Translations under genes and position numbers: made by a program
The notes under the pieces: model-generated
Told to the model about the DNA's origin: nothing
Seen by the model: only the letters and a program-made list of their open reading frames with translations
Databases searched by the model: none
Assembly: GCF_003387475.1 (NCBI RefSeq)
Contig: NZ_QUNO01000003.1
Span: 558,001 to 622,000, forward strand
DNA: 64,000 bases
Direction: 5' to 3'
From: Kutzneria buriramensis
Lineage (GTDB): Bacteria; Actinomycetota; Actinomycetes; Mycobacteriales; Pseudonocardiaceae
Part shown: piece by piece, positions 17,369-27,981 of the stretch
Layout: every line of letters begins with the position of its first letter
Position numbering within the stretch: the stretch's first letter is position 1

Positions 17369-18457
17369 CTAGGAGATGGTGGCTAGTTGGGGGCTGGAGA
17401 CGTCGTAGATCTTGCCGGGTTGGGTCATGAGGGCGGCGAGGACCGCGGCCTTGCGCGGGGAGTCGTCGGTGCTGCCCCAGCGGACCTGGCGGCCGGCGGA
17501 CAGCGTCAGCACGACGGAGTTCGGCGACTTCGCGGCGACGGACAGGACCTCGGCGCGGATCTTGTCGGGCACCGCCAGCAGGACCCGCACCACCGCGACC
17601 GCCGTCGGATCGGATGCGTCGGACCTCGGCAGGTCGAGCTCCGGGAGGCCGGCCGGTTCGGACGACACGGTGGCGAAGTCCTTGCCGGTGTGGTCGACCA
17701 GGTGCACCCCGTCGGGCTGCTTGATCACGCCGACGGCGACGCGCTCGGCGACGTCGATCCGCACGGTGGCCGGCCAGGAGCGGGAGACGTTGACCGAGGC
17801 GACCCGCGCGAGCGCGGCAACCCGGTCGCGGATGCCAGCCAGGTCGATCGTCAGCATCGGCGCGCCGGACGGCACGGCGGCGGTGGTGAGGACCTGCTTC
17901 TGCGACAGGTCTTTCGTGCCGAGCACCTCGACGGACCGCACGCCCAGCAGCGGCGTGAAGTAGACGCCGTAGAACAGCCCGATCGTGCCGAAGACCACCG
18001 CCAGCGCGACCACGCGCCGGCGGATGATCTTGCCGCGGCCCGGACGGTGGCGACGGGTCCGGCCCCGCTCCACCCGGCGACCGCGCGCCGAGACGGTCCG
18101 CTCCGAGGAGGGTCGCCGGTCGGAGACGGTCCGCTCGGAGCGCGTGCGCGAAGCCCCGGACCGCGCGGCGGCCCGTTGCGCAGCAGCCCGATCCGAGCCG
18201 ACACGATCCGACGCAGGCCGACCCGACGCCGACCGTTCCGAACCGGCGCGGTCCGACCGCTCCCCGGCAGACCGATCCGAGCCATAGCGATCCGAGGCGA
18301 CCCGGTCCGAGGTGGCGCGATCCGCCTCGGACCGGTCCGACCAGTCCGACGCCGACCGATCCGCCGGTTCCGAGACAGACCAATCGGAACCGCCGCGGTC
18401 CGACCCGGTCTGTTCGGACGCGGGTCGCCGGCGATCCGGCCGCTCCTCCTCGGTCAC
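17369..18457 (-). CDS. ftsQ: Cell division protein FtsQ/DivIB with long Ser-Asp-Arg tail
   Basis: A bitopic divisome protein of 362 residues. The cytoplasmic tail (1-130) is extraordinary: many SDR, SER, ADR and ASDR units in the first 100 residues, then a basic patch. A transmembrane segment (about 136-156) leads to the POTRA domain (VRSVEVLGTKDLSQKQVL, about 160-230) and the beta domain, which ends in DVSSPQLATIS. In other bacteria the periplasmic part binds FtsL and FtsB. It is 11 bases downstream of murC. The low-complexity tail makes it longer than many homologues. Confidence 0.94.
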   Translation of the reverse strand: MTEEERPDRRRPASEQTGSDRGGSDWSVSEPADRSASDWSDRSEADRATSDRVASDRYGSDRSAGERSDRAGSERSASGRPASDRVGSDRAAAQRAAARSGASRTRSERTVSDRRPSSERTVSARGRRVERGRTRRHRPGRGKIIRRRVVALAVVFGTIGLFYGVYFTPLLGVRSVEVLGTKDLSQKQVLTTAAVPSGAPMLTIDLAGIRDRVAALARVASVNVSRSWPATVRIDVAERVAVGVIKQPDGVHLVDHTGKDFATVSSEPAGLPELDLPRSDASDPTAVAVVRVLLAVPDKIRAEVLSVAAKSPNSVVLTLSAGRQVRWGSTDDSPRKAAVLAALMTQPGKIYDVSSPQLATIS

Positions 18458-18467
18458 GTCGTCTCCT

Positions 18468-19826
18468 CTACAGGACGGCGAGGATCTCGGGACCGAGCAT
18501 GGTCACGTCGCCGGCCCCCATGGTCATCACCAGGTCGCCGGGCTTGACCAGGCCGGCGATCAACCCCGGCACCCGGTCGAACGACGGCTCGTAGTGCACG
18601 GCGCCCTCGGGCAGCGTCACGGCGTCGACGACCAGCGCCCCGGTCACGCCGGGCATGGGGTCCTCACGGGCGCCGTACACGTCCAGCACCACGACCTCGT
18701 CGGCCAGACCGAGGGCCTCGCCGAACTGGGCGGAGAACTCCCGGGTCCGGGAGTACAGGTGCGGCTGGAAGATCACCAGCAGCCGGCCGTCACCGGCGAC
18801 GGGGCGGGCGCCACGCAGGGCGGCGGCGACCTCGGTGGGGTGGTGCGCGTAGTCGTCGTACAGCCGGATCCCGCCGGCGACGCCCTTGAACTCGAAGCGC
18901 CGGCGCACACCGCCGAACGCGGCCAGCCCGGCGAGCAGGCCCTCCAGCGGGGCGCCGAGCTCCAACCCCGCGAGCAGCGCGCCGACGGCGTTGGCGGCCA
19001 TGTGCGCGCCGGGGACGGCCGTCCGCACCTCGACCTTCTGGCCCTCGATCTCGACGACGGCGAGGCCGCCAGTGTCGACCGGCTCGTACGAGAGGGTCCG
19101 CGCGTCGGCGCCGGAAGCGCCGTACCGCCGGACCCGCACGCCGAGCTTCTCGGCGCGGTCGGCCAGCGCCGCCGAGCCAGGGTCGTCGGCGCACGCGATG
19201 AGCACGCCGTCGGGCTCGATGCGCTGCACGAACGAGTCGAACACGCCCACGTACGCCTCGACGGTGCCGTGGTGGTCCAGGTGGTCGGCCTCGACGTTGG
19301 TGACGACCGCGACCGCCGGCTCGAACACGAGGAACGAGCCGTCGCTCTCGTCGGCCTCGGCCACGAACACGTCGCCGCTGCCGTGGTGCGCGTTGGCCCC
19401 GGACTCGTTGAGGTCGCCGCCGATCGCGAAGGACGGGTCCATGCCGCAGTGCTGCAACGCCACCGTGAGCATCGACGTCGTGGACGTCTTGCCGTGCGTG
19501 CCGGCGATGCAGGCGGCACGCCGCCCCACCATCAGAGACGCCAGCGCCTGCGACCGGTGCAGCACGGTGATGCCGCGCGCCTTGGCCTCCACCAGCTCGG
19601 GGTTGTCCTGCTTGATGGCGCTGGACACCACCAGCGTCTGGGCGTCGCCCAGGTTCGCGGCGGCGTGCCCCAGCTCGATGCGGGCGCCCTGCGCCTTCAG
19701 CGCGAGCACGGTGCGGGAGTCCTTGGCGTCCGAGCCGGACACCTCGACGCCGCGGGCCAGCAGGATGCGGGCGATGCCGCTCATGCCGGCGCCGCCGATG
19801 CCGACGAAGTGGATGGGCGCCTTCAC
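18468..19826 (-). CDS. murC: UDP-N-acetylmuramate--L-alanine ligase
   Basis: A 452-residue cytoplasmic Mur ligase that adds the first amino acid to UDP-MurNAc. The N-terminal nucleotide motif [14 protein letters not shown] loop GTHGKTSTT, and [10 protein letters not shown] near residue 320 are all as in the family. The GTG start overlaps the murG stop as GTGA. The reading frame runs far upstream, but those codons cover murG. Confidence 0.97.
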   Translation of the reverse strand: MKAPIHFVGIGGAGMSGIARILLARGVEVSGSDAKDSRTVLALKAQGARIELGHAAANLGDAQTLVVSSAIKQDNPELVEAKARGITVLHRSQALASLMVGRRAACIAGTHGKTSTTSMLTVALQHCGMDPSFAIGGDLNESGANAHHGSGDVFVAEADESDGSFLVFEPAVAVVTNVEADHLDHHGTVEAYVGVFDSFVQRIEPDGVLIACADDPGSAALADRAEKLGVRVRRYGASGADARTLSYEPVDTGGLAVVEIEGQKVEVRTAVPGAHMAANAVGALLAGLELGAPLEGLLAGLAAFGGVRRRFEFKGVAGGIRLYDDYAHHPTEVAAALRGARPVAGDGRLLVIFQPHLYSRTREFSAQFGEALGLADEVVVLDVYGAREDPMPGVTGALVVDAVTLPEGAVHYEPSFDRVPGLIAGLVKPGDLVMTMGAGDVTMLGPEILAVL

Positions 19827-20923
19827 TTGTTCACCACCGACAGCACCATCTGCGCCAGCACGTCGGCGGCCACCCGGTGGCCGCCGGACCGCGCGGCGTT
19901 GCTCATCACGGCCAGCCGGGTGCGGTCGCCGACCAGCGGCAGCACCTCGTCCACGACCCGGTCCGGGGTGAGCTCGTCGTCGGGGATCAGCAGGCCGCCG
20001 CCGGCCTCCACGATCGGGATCGCGTTCAGCGACTGCTCGCCGTTGCCGATCGGCAGCGGCACGAACACCGCCGGCAGCCCGACCGCGGACACCTCGGCGA
20101 CGGTCATCGCGCCGGCGCGGCACAGCATCAGGTCCGCGGCGGCGTACGCGAGGTCCATCCGCTCCACGTACGGCACGGCCACGTACGGCGGCGCGCCGGG
20201 GATCTCCTGCACCACGAGGCTGTTCTTGGGACCGTGCGCGTGCAGCACGCTGACGCCGGCCCGCGCGAACGCGGCGGCCGCGTTGGACACGGCGTTGTTC
20301 AGCGTCCGGGCGCCCTGCGAGCCGCCGGAGACGAACAGCACCGGGGCGGTCGGGTGCAGCCCGAAGTACTGACGGGCCTGCGCGCGCAGCGCGGCGCGGT
20401 CCATGGACGTGATGGCGTGCCGCAGCGGGATGCCGATCACCTGCGCGTCCGGCAGGCCCGAGTTGGGCACGGCCGCGGCGACCTTCTCCGCGAACTTGGC
20501 GCCGACCTTGTTGGCCAGGCCGGCCCGCGCGTTGGCCTCGTGCACGACGATCGGCACCTTGCCGCGGGCGGCCAGGTAGGCCGGCAGCGACACGTAGCCG
20601 CCGAAGCCGACGACGACGTCGGCGTGCACCCGGTCCAGCACCGCGCGAGTCTGCTTGATCGCCTCGCGCACCTTGAGCGGCATCTTGAGCAGGTCGGGCG
20701 AGGGCTTCCGGGGCATCGGCACCGGCGGGATCATCTCCAGCGGGTAGCCGCGGGCCGGCACGATCTTGCTCTCCAGGCCGCGCGCGGTGCCCAGCGCGAC
20801 CACCCGGGCGTCGGGGCGCGCCCGCATCACGGCGTCGGCCAGTGCCAGCGCCGGCTCGATGTGTCCGGCGGTCCCGCCGCCCGCGACGACAACGCAGGGG
20901 CCCATCCGGTCTGGGGCGGTCAA
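19823..20923 (-). CDS. murG: UDP-GlcNAc:lipid I N-acetylglucosaminyltransferase
   Basis: A membrane-associated GT28 glycosyltransferase of 366 residues that makes lipid II on the inner face. It has the N-terminal [12 protein letters not shown] loop, [30 protein letters not shown] and the sugar-nucleotide segment [17 protein letters not shown] choose TTG at 20923: AAGGAGG lies six bases before it and the codon overlaps the ftsW stop as TTGA. An ATG six codons later lacks such a site. Confidence 0.96.
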   Translation of the reverse strand: MTAPDRMGPCVVVAGGGTAGHIEPALALADAVMRARPDARVVALGTARGLESKIVPARGYPLEMIPPVPMPRKPSPDLLKMPLKVREAIKQTRAVLDRVHADVVVGFGGYVSLPAYLAARGKVPIVVHEANARAGLANKVGAKFAEKVAAAVPNSGLPDAQVIGIPLRHAITSMDRAALRAQARQYFGLHPTAPVLFVSGGSQGARTLNNAVSNAAAAFARAGVSVLHAHGPKNSLVVQEIPGAPPYVAVPYVERMDLAYAAADLMLCRAGAMTVAEVSAVGLPAVFVPLPIGNGEQSLNAIPIVEAGGGLLIPDDELTPDRVVDEVLPLVGDRTRLAVMSNAARSGGHRVAADVLAQMVLSVVNK

Positions 20924-22365
20924 CGCCGTCCTCCTTCTGTCGAACGTCCGTGGCCGGAGCGCCAGGCGCTGCGCCGCCGGTACTCGGTCGGCGGGGCAGA
21001 GCGGTGCACCCGTCGCCGCTCCTCGGGTGAGGGCGCGGCGGCCCGGCTGCCACCGGTGCGCGCGGCGCCGCGCGGCGGTGTCGATGGTCGCACCGGTTTG
21101 CGCCGGGCCGGCGGCCGGTACGGTTCGGGCGCCGGCAGCCGCAGCAGCCCGCCGACCCGGCCGGGGCCCAGCGAGCGCAGCGCCGCCACCGCGTCCGGCT
21201 CGTTGCGAGCGCAGTTGGCGAGTATCCCAAACGCCATCATGGTTACCACGATCGACGTGCCGCCCGCCGAGATGAGCGGCAGTGTGATGCCCGTGACGGG
21301 AAGCAACCCGATCACGTAGCCGACGTTGATGGCGGCCTGGCCGACGACCCAGGCCGTGATGGCGGACGCCACCAGCCGGATCCACGGGTCGGTGTTGCGG
21401 GCGGCGATCCGCAGGCCGACCACGGCCAGCACGCCGAACAGGATCAGCACCACGGCGCACCCGATGAAGCCGAGCTCTTCGCCGATGAGCGCGAAGATGA
21501 AGTCGTTCTGGACGTTGGACAGGTAGTTGAACTTGGCCGCCCCCTGCCCGAGGCCGCGGCCGAACAGGCCGCCGTCGGCCAGCGCGTACAGCGCCTGGAG
21601 CGGCTGCTGGCCGGCGCCCTGCGGGTCCGCGCCCGGGTTGAGGAACGTGCTGAGCCGGGTGTTGCGGTAGCCGCTGCCGATGGACACCACGATCACCGCG
21701 GCGGCCGCGCTGCCCATCACCACGGCGAACAGCCGCATCGGCGCGCCGACGTACCAGAGCAGCGCCAGCAGCACGATGCCCAGGCTCACGGTGCTGCCCA
21801 GGTCCGGCTCCAGCATGATCAGCGCGAACAGCACCAGCGACACCGGCACCATCGGCACCAACAGGTGGCGGTACTGGCCCAGCAGTGCCCGCTTGGTCAC
21901 GAGCACGTGCGCGCCCCACAGCGCCAGCGCCACCTTGGCCAGCTCGACCGGCTGGAAGGACAGCGAGCCGACCTTGAACCAGGCGTGCTCGCGGCCGTAG
22001 GCGCCCGCGCCCAGCGGCGTCAGCACCAGCGCCAGCAGAGCGACGGCGATCAGGATCAGCGTGGGGCTGAACTGGCGCCAGGTGCGCATCGGGATGCGCA
22101 GCCCGATGTAGAAGCCGATCAGGCCGAGGCTGTCCAGCAGCACGGGCTTGCCGAAGGTGGACAGGATGGTGCTGTCGGCGTTCTGCACCGCCGACGCGGA
22201 CAGCACCATGACCAGGCCGATCACCGCGAGCAGGCCGAACAGGGCCAGCAGCAGGTGGAACGAGGCGAGCGGGCGGCCCAGCCAGGCGGTCAGGCCCTGC
22301 CGCAGCGCCCCGACTCGGCCGCCCTTCGCGGTGCGGCGGGCGGGGCGCTCGACCGACGTTGTCAC
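20920..22365 (-). CDS. ftsW: FtsW, septal SEDS peptidoglycan polymerase
   Basis: A 481-residue polytopic protein with about ten transmembrane segments between residues 38 and 400. The SEDS landmarks [36 protein letters not shown] and PLISAGGTS are intact. It polymerises glycan strands at the septum with FtsI. A cytoplasmic tail of about 80 residues is rich in Arg, Pro and Ser and poorly conserved. GTG start, with GTGA overlap to murD. Confidence 0.96.
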   Translation of the reverse strand: MTTSVERPARRTAKGGRVGALRQGLTAWLGRPLASFHLLLALFGLLAVIGLVMVLSASAVQNADSTILSTFGKPVLLDSLGLIGFYIGLRIPMRTWRQFSPTLILIAVALLALVLTPLGAGAYGREHAWFKVGSLSFQPVELAKVALALWGAHVLVTKRALLGQYRHLLVPMVPVSLVLFALIMLEPDLGSTVSLGIVLLALLWYVGAPMRLFAVVMGSAAAAVIVVSIGSGYRNTRLSTFLNPGADPQGAGQQPLQALYALADGGLFGRGLGQGAAKFNYLSNVQNDFIFALIGEELGFIGCAVVLILFGVLAVVGLRIAARNTDPWIRLVASAITAWVVGQAAINVGYVIGLLPVTGITLPLISAGGTSIVVTMMAFGILANCARNEPDAVAALRSLGPGRVGGLLRLPAPEPYRPPARRKPVRPSTPPRGAARTGGSRAAAPSPEERRRVHRSAPPTEYRRRSAWRSGHGRSTEGGRR

Positions 22366-23732
22366 GTCGGAAGGCCGAGACGTGTCAGCACCGCCTCGGT
22401 GAACGCCCGTCCTCGGTGCCCGTAGTCGGTGAACATGTCCATGGATGCCGCCGCCGGGGCCAACAGCACGACATCACCCGGACGTGCCATTGCGCCGGCC
22501 AGGTCAACCGCCCTAGTCATGGCCCCATCGTCTCCCGCGGCCACCTGGTGCACCGGGACATCCGGCGCGTGTCGCGCCAGCGCGGCCGCGATCACGTCGC
22601 GGTCCCGCCCGATCAGCACCACGCCCGCCAGCCTCGGCGCGACCTCGGCCACCAGCTCGTCCACGGAGGCGCCCTTCAGCAGGCCGCCGGCGATCCAGAC
22701 CACCCGATCGTGGGCCCGCATGGACGCCGCAGCAGCGTGCGGGTTGGTCGCCTTGGAGTCGTTCACGTAGCGGACGCCACCCAGCTCGGCGACCACGGCG
22801 GCGCGGTGCGCCCCCGGCTGGAAGGCGCGCAGCCCGTCGGCCACGGCCTGCGCCGACACGCCGTACGCGCGGGCCAGCGCAGCCGCCACCAGGGCGTCGG
22901 TCAGCCCGGGCGGGCCGCCCGGCGTGACATCGGCGACGTCGACCAGATCTGCGTCACCGAAGGCGCGGTCGACCAGCTTGCCATCGAGCACGCCGAGTTG
23001 GTCGGTCAGCGGCTCGTCCAGCGTGACGCCGATCTTCCGCGGCGACGGCGAGTTCACCAGCAGCTTCGCCACGTACGGGTCGTCCACGCCGCCGATGGCC
23101 ACCGCGCCGGTCAACGCCCGCGCCTTGGCCTGCGCGTACGCCTCCAGCGAGCCGTGCCAGTCGAGGTGGTCCTCGGCGATGTTGAGCAGCGCGCCGGCGG
23201 CCGGCCGCACCGACGGCGCCCAGTGCAGCTGGAAGCTGGACAGCTCCACCGCCAGCACCTGATGGCCGGCCTCCAGGGCCTCCAGCACCGGCAGGCCGAT
23301 GTTGCCGCAGGCGACCGCGTCCAGGCCGGCGGCGTCGAGGATCGACGCCAGCATGCCCACGGTGGTGGTCTTGCCGTTCGTGCCGGTGACGATCAGCCAG
23401 GCCGGCGGCTCCGCCATCCGCTGGCACTGCCGCCAGGCCAGCTCCACGTCGCCGATGATCTCCACACCGGCCTCGGCCGCCGCGGCCAGCAGCGGCGAGC
23501 TCGGCGGCCAGCCGGGGCTGGTGACGACCAGGTCGGTGCCGGCGGGCAACTCGGTCAGGCCGGTGACCAGCTCGACTCCACCAAAGCCATCGACACCGCC
23601 GGCCAGCTTGGCCAGCCGGCTCGCGTCGGCGTCGGTGACCGTGACGGACGCGCCCTCGGCCAGCAGCGCGCGCACCACCGACGGGCCGGTGACACCGGCC
23701 CCCGTGACCAGAACCCGCCGTTGCTCGCTCAT
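22362..23732 (-). CDS. murD: UDP-MurNAc-L-alanine--D-glutamate ligase
   Basis: A 456-residue Mur ligase adding D-Glu to the stem peptide. The ATP loop GTNGKTTT is at about residues 117-124, with [16 protein letters not shown] and [12 protein letters not shown] (central and C-terminal domains) following. The ATG at 23732 overlaps the mraY stop as ATGA, and [13 protein letters not shown] is a typical start. An upstream extension of the frame only shadows mraY. Confidence 0.97.
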   Translation of the reverse strand: MSEQRRVLVTGAGVTGPSVVRALLAEGASVTVTDADASRLAKLAGGVDGFGGVELVTGLTELPAGTDLVVTSPGWPPSSPLLAAAAEAGVEIIGDVELAWRQCQRMAEPPAWLIVTGTNGKTTTVGMLASILDAAGLDAVACGNIGLPVLEALEAGHQVLAVELSSFQLHWAPSVRPAAGALLNIAEDHLDWHGSLEAYAQAKARALTGAVAIGGVDDPYVAKLLVNSPSPRKIGVTLDEPLTDQLGVLDGKLVDRAFGDADLVDVADVTPGGPPGLTDALVAAALARAYGVSAQAVADGLRAFQPGAHRAAVVAELGGVRYVNDSKATNPHAAAASMRAHDRVVWIAGGLLKGASVDELVAEVAPRLAGVVLIGRDRDVIAAALARHAPDVPVHQVAAGDDGAMTRAVDLAGAMARPGDVVLLAPAAASMDMFTDYGHRGRAFTEAVLTRLGLPT

Positions 23733-24820
23733 CCGGTCAGGGTCAGCCAGTCGCTGTAGAACAGGCCGAGGCCGAACATGCAGCAGATGCCGGCGAGCAG
23801 CCAGAATCTGATGATCACTGTCGTCTCGGCCCAGCCGGCCAGCTCGAAGTGGTGGTGGAACGGGGCCATTCGGAACAGGCGCCGCCGGGTCGTGCGGAAC
23901 ACCGCGATCTGGCTGCCGACCGAGACCACCTCGACCACGAACAGGCCGCCGATGATGATCATCAGCAGCTCGGTGCGGGTGACCATGGACAGGCCGGCGA
24001 CCAGGCCGCCCAGCGCCAGCGAGCCGGTGTCGCCCATGAAGATCTTGGCCGGCGCCGCGTTCCACCACAGGAAGCCGATGCAGCCGGCCATCGCCGAGGC
24101 CGCCACCAGGCCCACGTCCAGCGGGTCGCGCACGATGTAGCAGCCCAGCGAGGACACCGTCGCGCAGTTCCAGCGGAACTGCCAGAACGAGATGATCACG
24201 TACGAGCCGAGCACCATCGCCGAGGAGCCGCCGGCCAGGCCGTCCAGGCCGTCGGTCAGGTTGACCGCGTTGGACCAGGCGCTGACCACGCCGTAGCAGA
24301 AGACCACGAACCCGATGGCGCCGAACGAGATCACCGACACGTCGCGCACGAAGGACAGGTTCACCGAGGCCGGCGTGTAGCCGTAGCGGTTGGGGAACTG
24401 CACCGCCAGCAGCGCGAACGCGATGGTGGCGATGAACTGGCCGACCAGCTTGGCCGTCTTGTTCAGGCCCAGGTTGCGCTGCTTGCGGATCTTGATGAAG
24501 TCGTCCAGGAAGCCGACCAGGCCCAGGGCCGTGGTCAGGAACAGGATGAGCAGGCCGGTGATGCTGATCGGCACGTCGGCCTGGGTGCTGCTGCTCACCA
24601 TGTAGCTGTACAGGTGGGAGACCAGGTAGCCGGCCCACATCGCGACCAGGATCGCGACGCCGCCCATGGTGGGCGTGCCCCGCTTCTTCTTGTGGCTGTC
24701 CGGCCCCTCCTCCCTGATCTCCTGGCCGAAGCCCTGCCGGGAGAACACCCGGATCAGGTACGGCGTGAGCAGGATGGACACGACCAGCGCGACGGCGGCC
24801 GCGACCAGGATGTTCTTCAT
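23729..24820 (-). CDS. mraY: Phospho-MurNAc-pentapeptide translocase
   Basis: A 363-residue membrane enzyme that transfers phospho-MurNAc-pentapeptide to undecaprenyl phosphate, forming lipid I. Ten hydrophobic segments are visible. [26 protein letters not shown] with catalytic aspartates, [10 protein letters not shown] and FHHHFE are all intact. The ATG overlaps the murF stop as ATGA. Confidence 0.97.
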   Translation of the reverse strand: MKNILVAAAVALVVSILLTPYLIRVFSRQGFGQEIREEGPDSHKKKRGTPTMGGVAILVAMWAGYLVSHLYSYMVSSSTQADVPISITGLLILFLTTALGLVGFLDDFIKIRKQRNLGLNKTAKLVGQFIATIAFALLAVQFPNRYGYTPASVNLSFVRDVSVISFGAIGFVVFCYGVVSAWSNAVNLTDGLDGLAGGSSAMVLGSYVIISFWQFRWNCATVSSLGCYIVRDPLDVGLVAASAMAGCIGFLWWNAAPAKIFMGDTGSLALGGLVAGLSMVTRTELLMIIIGGLFVVEVVSVGSQIAVFRTTRRRLFRMAPFHHHFELAGWAETTVIIRFWLLAGICCMFGLGLFYSDWLTLTG

Positions 24821-26268
24821 GTGTTGAGCAGCTCCTCGGCGACCCGCCACAGGGCCTCGGACTTGGACGCCTTGACCAGCACGACGTCACCGGCTTGCAA
24901 CTCGTCTCGCAGCAGGGCCACGGCCGCGTCGACGTCCGGCACCAGCACGGACTCCTCTCCCCACGAGCCTTCCAGATGCGCGCCCTGGTGCATCGGCCGG
25001 GCCGCCTCGCCGACCACGACGAGCCGGCTGATGTCCAGCCGCACCGCCAGCCGCCCGATCTCGTCGTGCGCGCTCACGTGGGAGTCGCCGAGCTCGCCCA
25101 TCATGCCCAGCACCGCCCAGGACCGCCGCGGCTCGCCGCCGGCGCGGGCCATCGCGGCCAGGCTCTTCAGCGCCGCCCGCACCGACTCCGGGTTCGCGTT
25201 GTACGAGTCGTTGACGACGGTGACGCCGTCGGCCCGGGTCCGGACGTCCATCCGGCGCTCGGACACCCGCTGGGCGGCGCTCAGCCACTGCGCGACCTGC
25301 TCGACCGTCGCGCCCAGCTCCAGGGCGACCGCGACCGCCGACAGCGCGTTGCCGACCTGGTGGGCGCCGTGCACGCCCAGCGTCACGTCGGCCTCGCCCT
25401 TGGGCGTGACCAGGTGGAAGCTGGCCCGGGCCTGCTCGTCGAGCACGATGTCGGTGGCCCGGATCTCGGCTTTGTCGTCCTCGCCGACGAGAACCACCCG
25501 CGCCTTGGTCCGGTCGGCCATGGCGGCGACCAGCGGATCGTCGGCGTTGAGCACGGCCAGGCCGTGCTCGGGCAGCGCCTCCACGAGCTCGCCCTTGGCC
25601 TGGGCGATGCCCTCGCGGGAGCCGAACTCGCCGAGGTGAGCGCTCCCGACGTTGAGCACGACGCCGATCCGGGGCGGGGCGATCTCGCACAGGTGCGCGA
25701 TGTGGCCGGGGCCGCGGGCGGACAGCTCCAGCACCAGGTGCCGGGTGTCGCGGTCGGCGCGCAGCACCGTCCACGGGTGGCCCAGCTCGTTGTTGAAGGA
25801 GCCGGGCGGCGCGACGGTGGCGCCCATCGGAGCCAGCACCTGAGCGATCAGGTCCTTGGTGGAGGTCTTGCCGGACGAGCCCGTGACGCCGACGACCGTC
25901 AGGTCCGGCAGGCTGTCCACGAGGTGGCGGGCCAGCCGGGACATGCCGGCGAGCACCGCCGCGCCGGAGCCGTCGGTGTCGCCGCTGAGCACGTACGAGC
26001 CGCCGTACGCGGCCGTCGCCGGCGGCACGATCACTGCCGGCGCGTCGACCTCGCGGGCCGCCAGCACCGCGGCAGCGCCCTGCTCGACGGCCTGGGCCGC
26101 GAAGTCGTGGCCGTCGACGCGGGCGCCGGGCAGCGCCACGAACAGGCCGCCCGCGGTCACCTTGCGGGTATCGAACTCCACTGTGCCGGTGACTTTCTCG
26201 TCCCCGGAAGCGTGATGGACGCGGCCGCCGACGACGTCGGCGATCTCGCGCAGGGTCAGTTCGATCAC
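24817..26268 (-). CDS. murF: UDP-MurNAc-tripeptide--D-alanyl-D-alanine ligase
   Basis: A 483-residue Mur ligase that completes the pentapeptide precursor. The ATP loop is [10 protein letters not shown] near residue 130; [13 protein letters not shown] and [16 protein letters not shown] mark the central and C-terminal domains. GTG at 26268 overlaps the murE stop as GTGA. Confidence 0.97.
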   Translation of the reverse strand: MIELTLREIADVVGGRVHHASGDEKVTGTVEFDTRKVTAGGLFVALPGARVDGHDFAAQAVEQGAAAVLAAREVDAPAVIVPPATAAYGGSYVLSGDTDGSGAAVLAGMSRLARHLVDSLPDLTVVGVTGSSGKTSTKDLIAQVLAPMGATVAPPGSFNNELGHPWTVLRADRDTRHLVLELSARGPGHIAHLCEIAPPRIGVVLNVGSAHLGEFGSREGIAQAKGELVEALPEHGLAVLNADDPLVAAMADRTKARVVLVGEDDKAEIRATDIVLDEQARASFHLVTPKGEADVTLGVHGAHQVGNALSAVAVALELGATVEQVAQWLSAAQRVSERRMDVRTRADGVTVVNDSYNANPESVRAALKSLAAMARAGGEPRRSWAVLGMMGELGDSHVSAHDEIGRLAVRLDISRLVVVGEAARPMHQGAHLEGSWGEESVLVPDVDAAVALLRDELQAGDVVLVKASKSEALWRVAEELLNT

Positions 26269-27788
26269 CGGGCGGCCTCCGCGATGGCGGCGGTCAGCTC
26301 GTCCCGATCGGAGAACGGGTGGATCACTCCTGCGACCTCCTGGCCGGTCTCGTGTCCCTTGCCGGCGACGAGGACGACGTCGCCGGGGCGGGCGTGCCCG
26401 ACGGCGTGCCGGATGGCCTCCCGGCGGTCGGCGATCTCGATCACCGTGTCCCGGCGGCCGGCCGGCACGCCCGCGAGCATCTGCGCCCTGATGTCAGACG
26501 CGTTCTCGCTGCGCGGGTTGTCGTCTGTGACGATCGTCAGGTCGGCGCGGACCGCGGCCGCCTCGCCCATCAGCGGGCGCTTGGCCGCGTCCCGGTCGCC
26601 GCCGCAGCCCAGCACCACGATGACGCGGCCCTCGGTGCGGGCCCGGACCGCGTCCAGCGCCTGCGCGACCGCCGCCGGCTTGTGCGAGTAGTCCACGACG
26701 GCGGTGAAGTCCTGGCCGACGTCGACCCGCTCCATCCGGCCCGGCACCTGCACCTTGGCCAGGCCGGCCACGATCGCCTTGTCGTCCACGCCGACCGCGG
26801 ACAGCACGGCGATCGCCGTGAGCGCGTTGGCGACGTTGTAGGAGCCGGCCAGCAGGATCTCCACCGGCAGCTTGGTGCCGTGGCCGTGGGCGTAGAAGGT
26901 CTGGGAGCCGGTGCGCGACACCACGATGTCGCTGGCCGTCCAGGTCGCGTCGTGCGCGGTGGACACCGTGATGGTCGTCGGCTTCACCAGCCGGTCGCCC
27001 CACGGCGTGTCCGTGCACACCACCTCCACGTCGGCGCGGCCGTCGAACAGCTTGGCCTTGGTGCGGAAGTAGTCCTCCATGTCCGGATGGAAGTCCAGGT
27101 GGTCCTGCGACAGGTTGGTGAAGGCGCCGGCCGCGTAGTGCGTGCCGGCGACGCGGCCCAGGGCCAGCGCGTGGCTGGAGACCTCCATCGGCACGTGCGT
27201 GACGCCCTGCTCCAGCATCACCGCGAACAGCGCCTGGAGGTCCGGGGCCTCCGGCGTCGTCAGCGCGCTCGTGATGCGCTCGCCGGCGATGCGCAGCTCC
27301 ACGCCGCCGACCAGGCCCGTGGTCAGGCCCGCCGCCGCGAGACCCGCCTCCAGCATGTACGTCGTGGTCGTCTTGCCGGACGTGCCGGTGACGCCCAACA
27401 CCTTCAGCCGCTGCGACGGGTTCCCGTACACCGTGGACGCCGCCGCGCCGAGGACGGCTCGGGGGTCGTCGTGCACCAGCAGCGGAACGTCCCTCAGGGA
27501 CTCTCTCGCCGCACCGGCCGGGTCCGTGAGCACCGCGACGGCGCCGGCCTCGACCGCCTCGGCGGCGAAGTCCGCGCCATGGGCCCGCGCGCCCGGCAGC
27601 GCCGCGAACAGGTCGCCCGGCCGCACGTGCTGGGCGCGCAGTGTCAGGCCCGTGACGGGCTGAGCGCTCTCGGCGTGGTCCAGCCGCGCGCCGATCTCCG
27701 CGGCCAGCCGTGCGGGCACGGTGGGCCGGATCTTGGTCGGGCGGGGCGGGGCTGGCGCGACCTTGCCCGGTAGTGAGTTGGCAGGCAC
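26265..27788 (-). CDS. murE: UDP-MurNAc-tripeptide synthetase, meso-DAP type
   Basis: A 507-residue Mur ligase adding the third amino acid. The ATP loop is GTSGKTTTTYML. The DDNPRSENASDI segment contains DNPR, the mark of meso-diaminopimelate specificity. GTG at 27788 is chosen: TAGCCT lies seven bases upstream, consistent with a leaderless transcript, and no gene-like codons precede it. It is the first gene of a coupled series down to murC and must have its own promoter, as the preceding gene is a foreign oxidase. Confidence 0.95.
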   Translation of the reverse strand: MPANSLPGKVAPAPPRPTKIRPTVPARLAAEIGARLDHAESAQPVTGLTLRAQHVRPGDLFAALPGARAHGADFAAEAVEAGAVAVLTDPAGAARESLRDVPLLVHDDPRAVLGAAASTVYGNPSQRLKVLGVTGTSGKTTTTYMLEAGLAAAGLTTGLVGGVELRIAGERITSALTTPEAPDLQALFAVMLEQGVTHVPMEVSSHALALGRVAGTHYAAGAFTNLSQDHLDFHPDMEDYFRTKAKLFDGRADVEVVCTDTPWGDRLVKPTTITVSTAHDATWTASDIVVSRTGSQTFYAHGHGTKLPVEILLAGSYNVANALTAIAVLSAVGVDDKAIVAGLAKVQVPGRMERVDVGQDFTAVVDYSHKPAAVAQALDAVRARTEGRVIVVLGCGGDRDAAKRPLMGEAAAVRADLTIVTDDNPRSENASDIRAQMLAGVPAGRRDTVIEIADRREAIRHAVGHARPGDVVLVAGKGHETGQEVAGVIHPFSDRDELTAAIAEAAR

Positions 27789-27887
27789 GCGCGGAAGGCT
27801 ACCGGCGCACCGTGCGCGACCGGCCACACCCCTGTCACCAACGCACAGAGTTGATCTTGTACCGTCCCCGGGAAGTGCGCCGTTCAT

Positions 27888-27940
27888 GCAGGGAAGGACG
27901 CCTTACCCTCGTTCAATGCGGGTAAGGCGTCCTTCCCTGC
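27888..27940. repeat. Palindromic repeat family C, copy 2
   Basis: GCAGGGAAGGACGCCTTACC (27888-27907) and its exact complement (27921-27940) enclose a 13-base loop sharing GTTCA and GCG with copy 1. It lies between the oxidase stop and the murE promoter. Confidence 0.92.
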
Positions 27941-27981
27941 GTTGATGGGGGACTCCCATCGTCAGGGGCAAGAGGGAGTGG

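Noticed and set aside
18158-18457. Repeats in ftsQ as a CRISPR-like or satellite array
   Set aside because: Units are short, irregular and in frame; they encode a low-complexity protein tail.
18468-21230. 920-codon frame ending as MurC, suggesting a fusion
   Set aside because: The first part overlaps murG and ftsW out of frame and is Arg-rich; GTG at 19826 gives a normal MurC.
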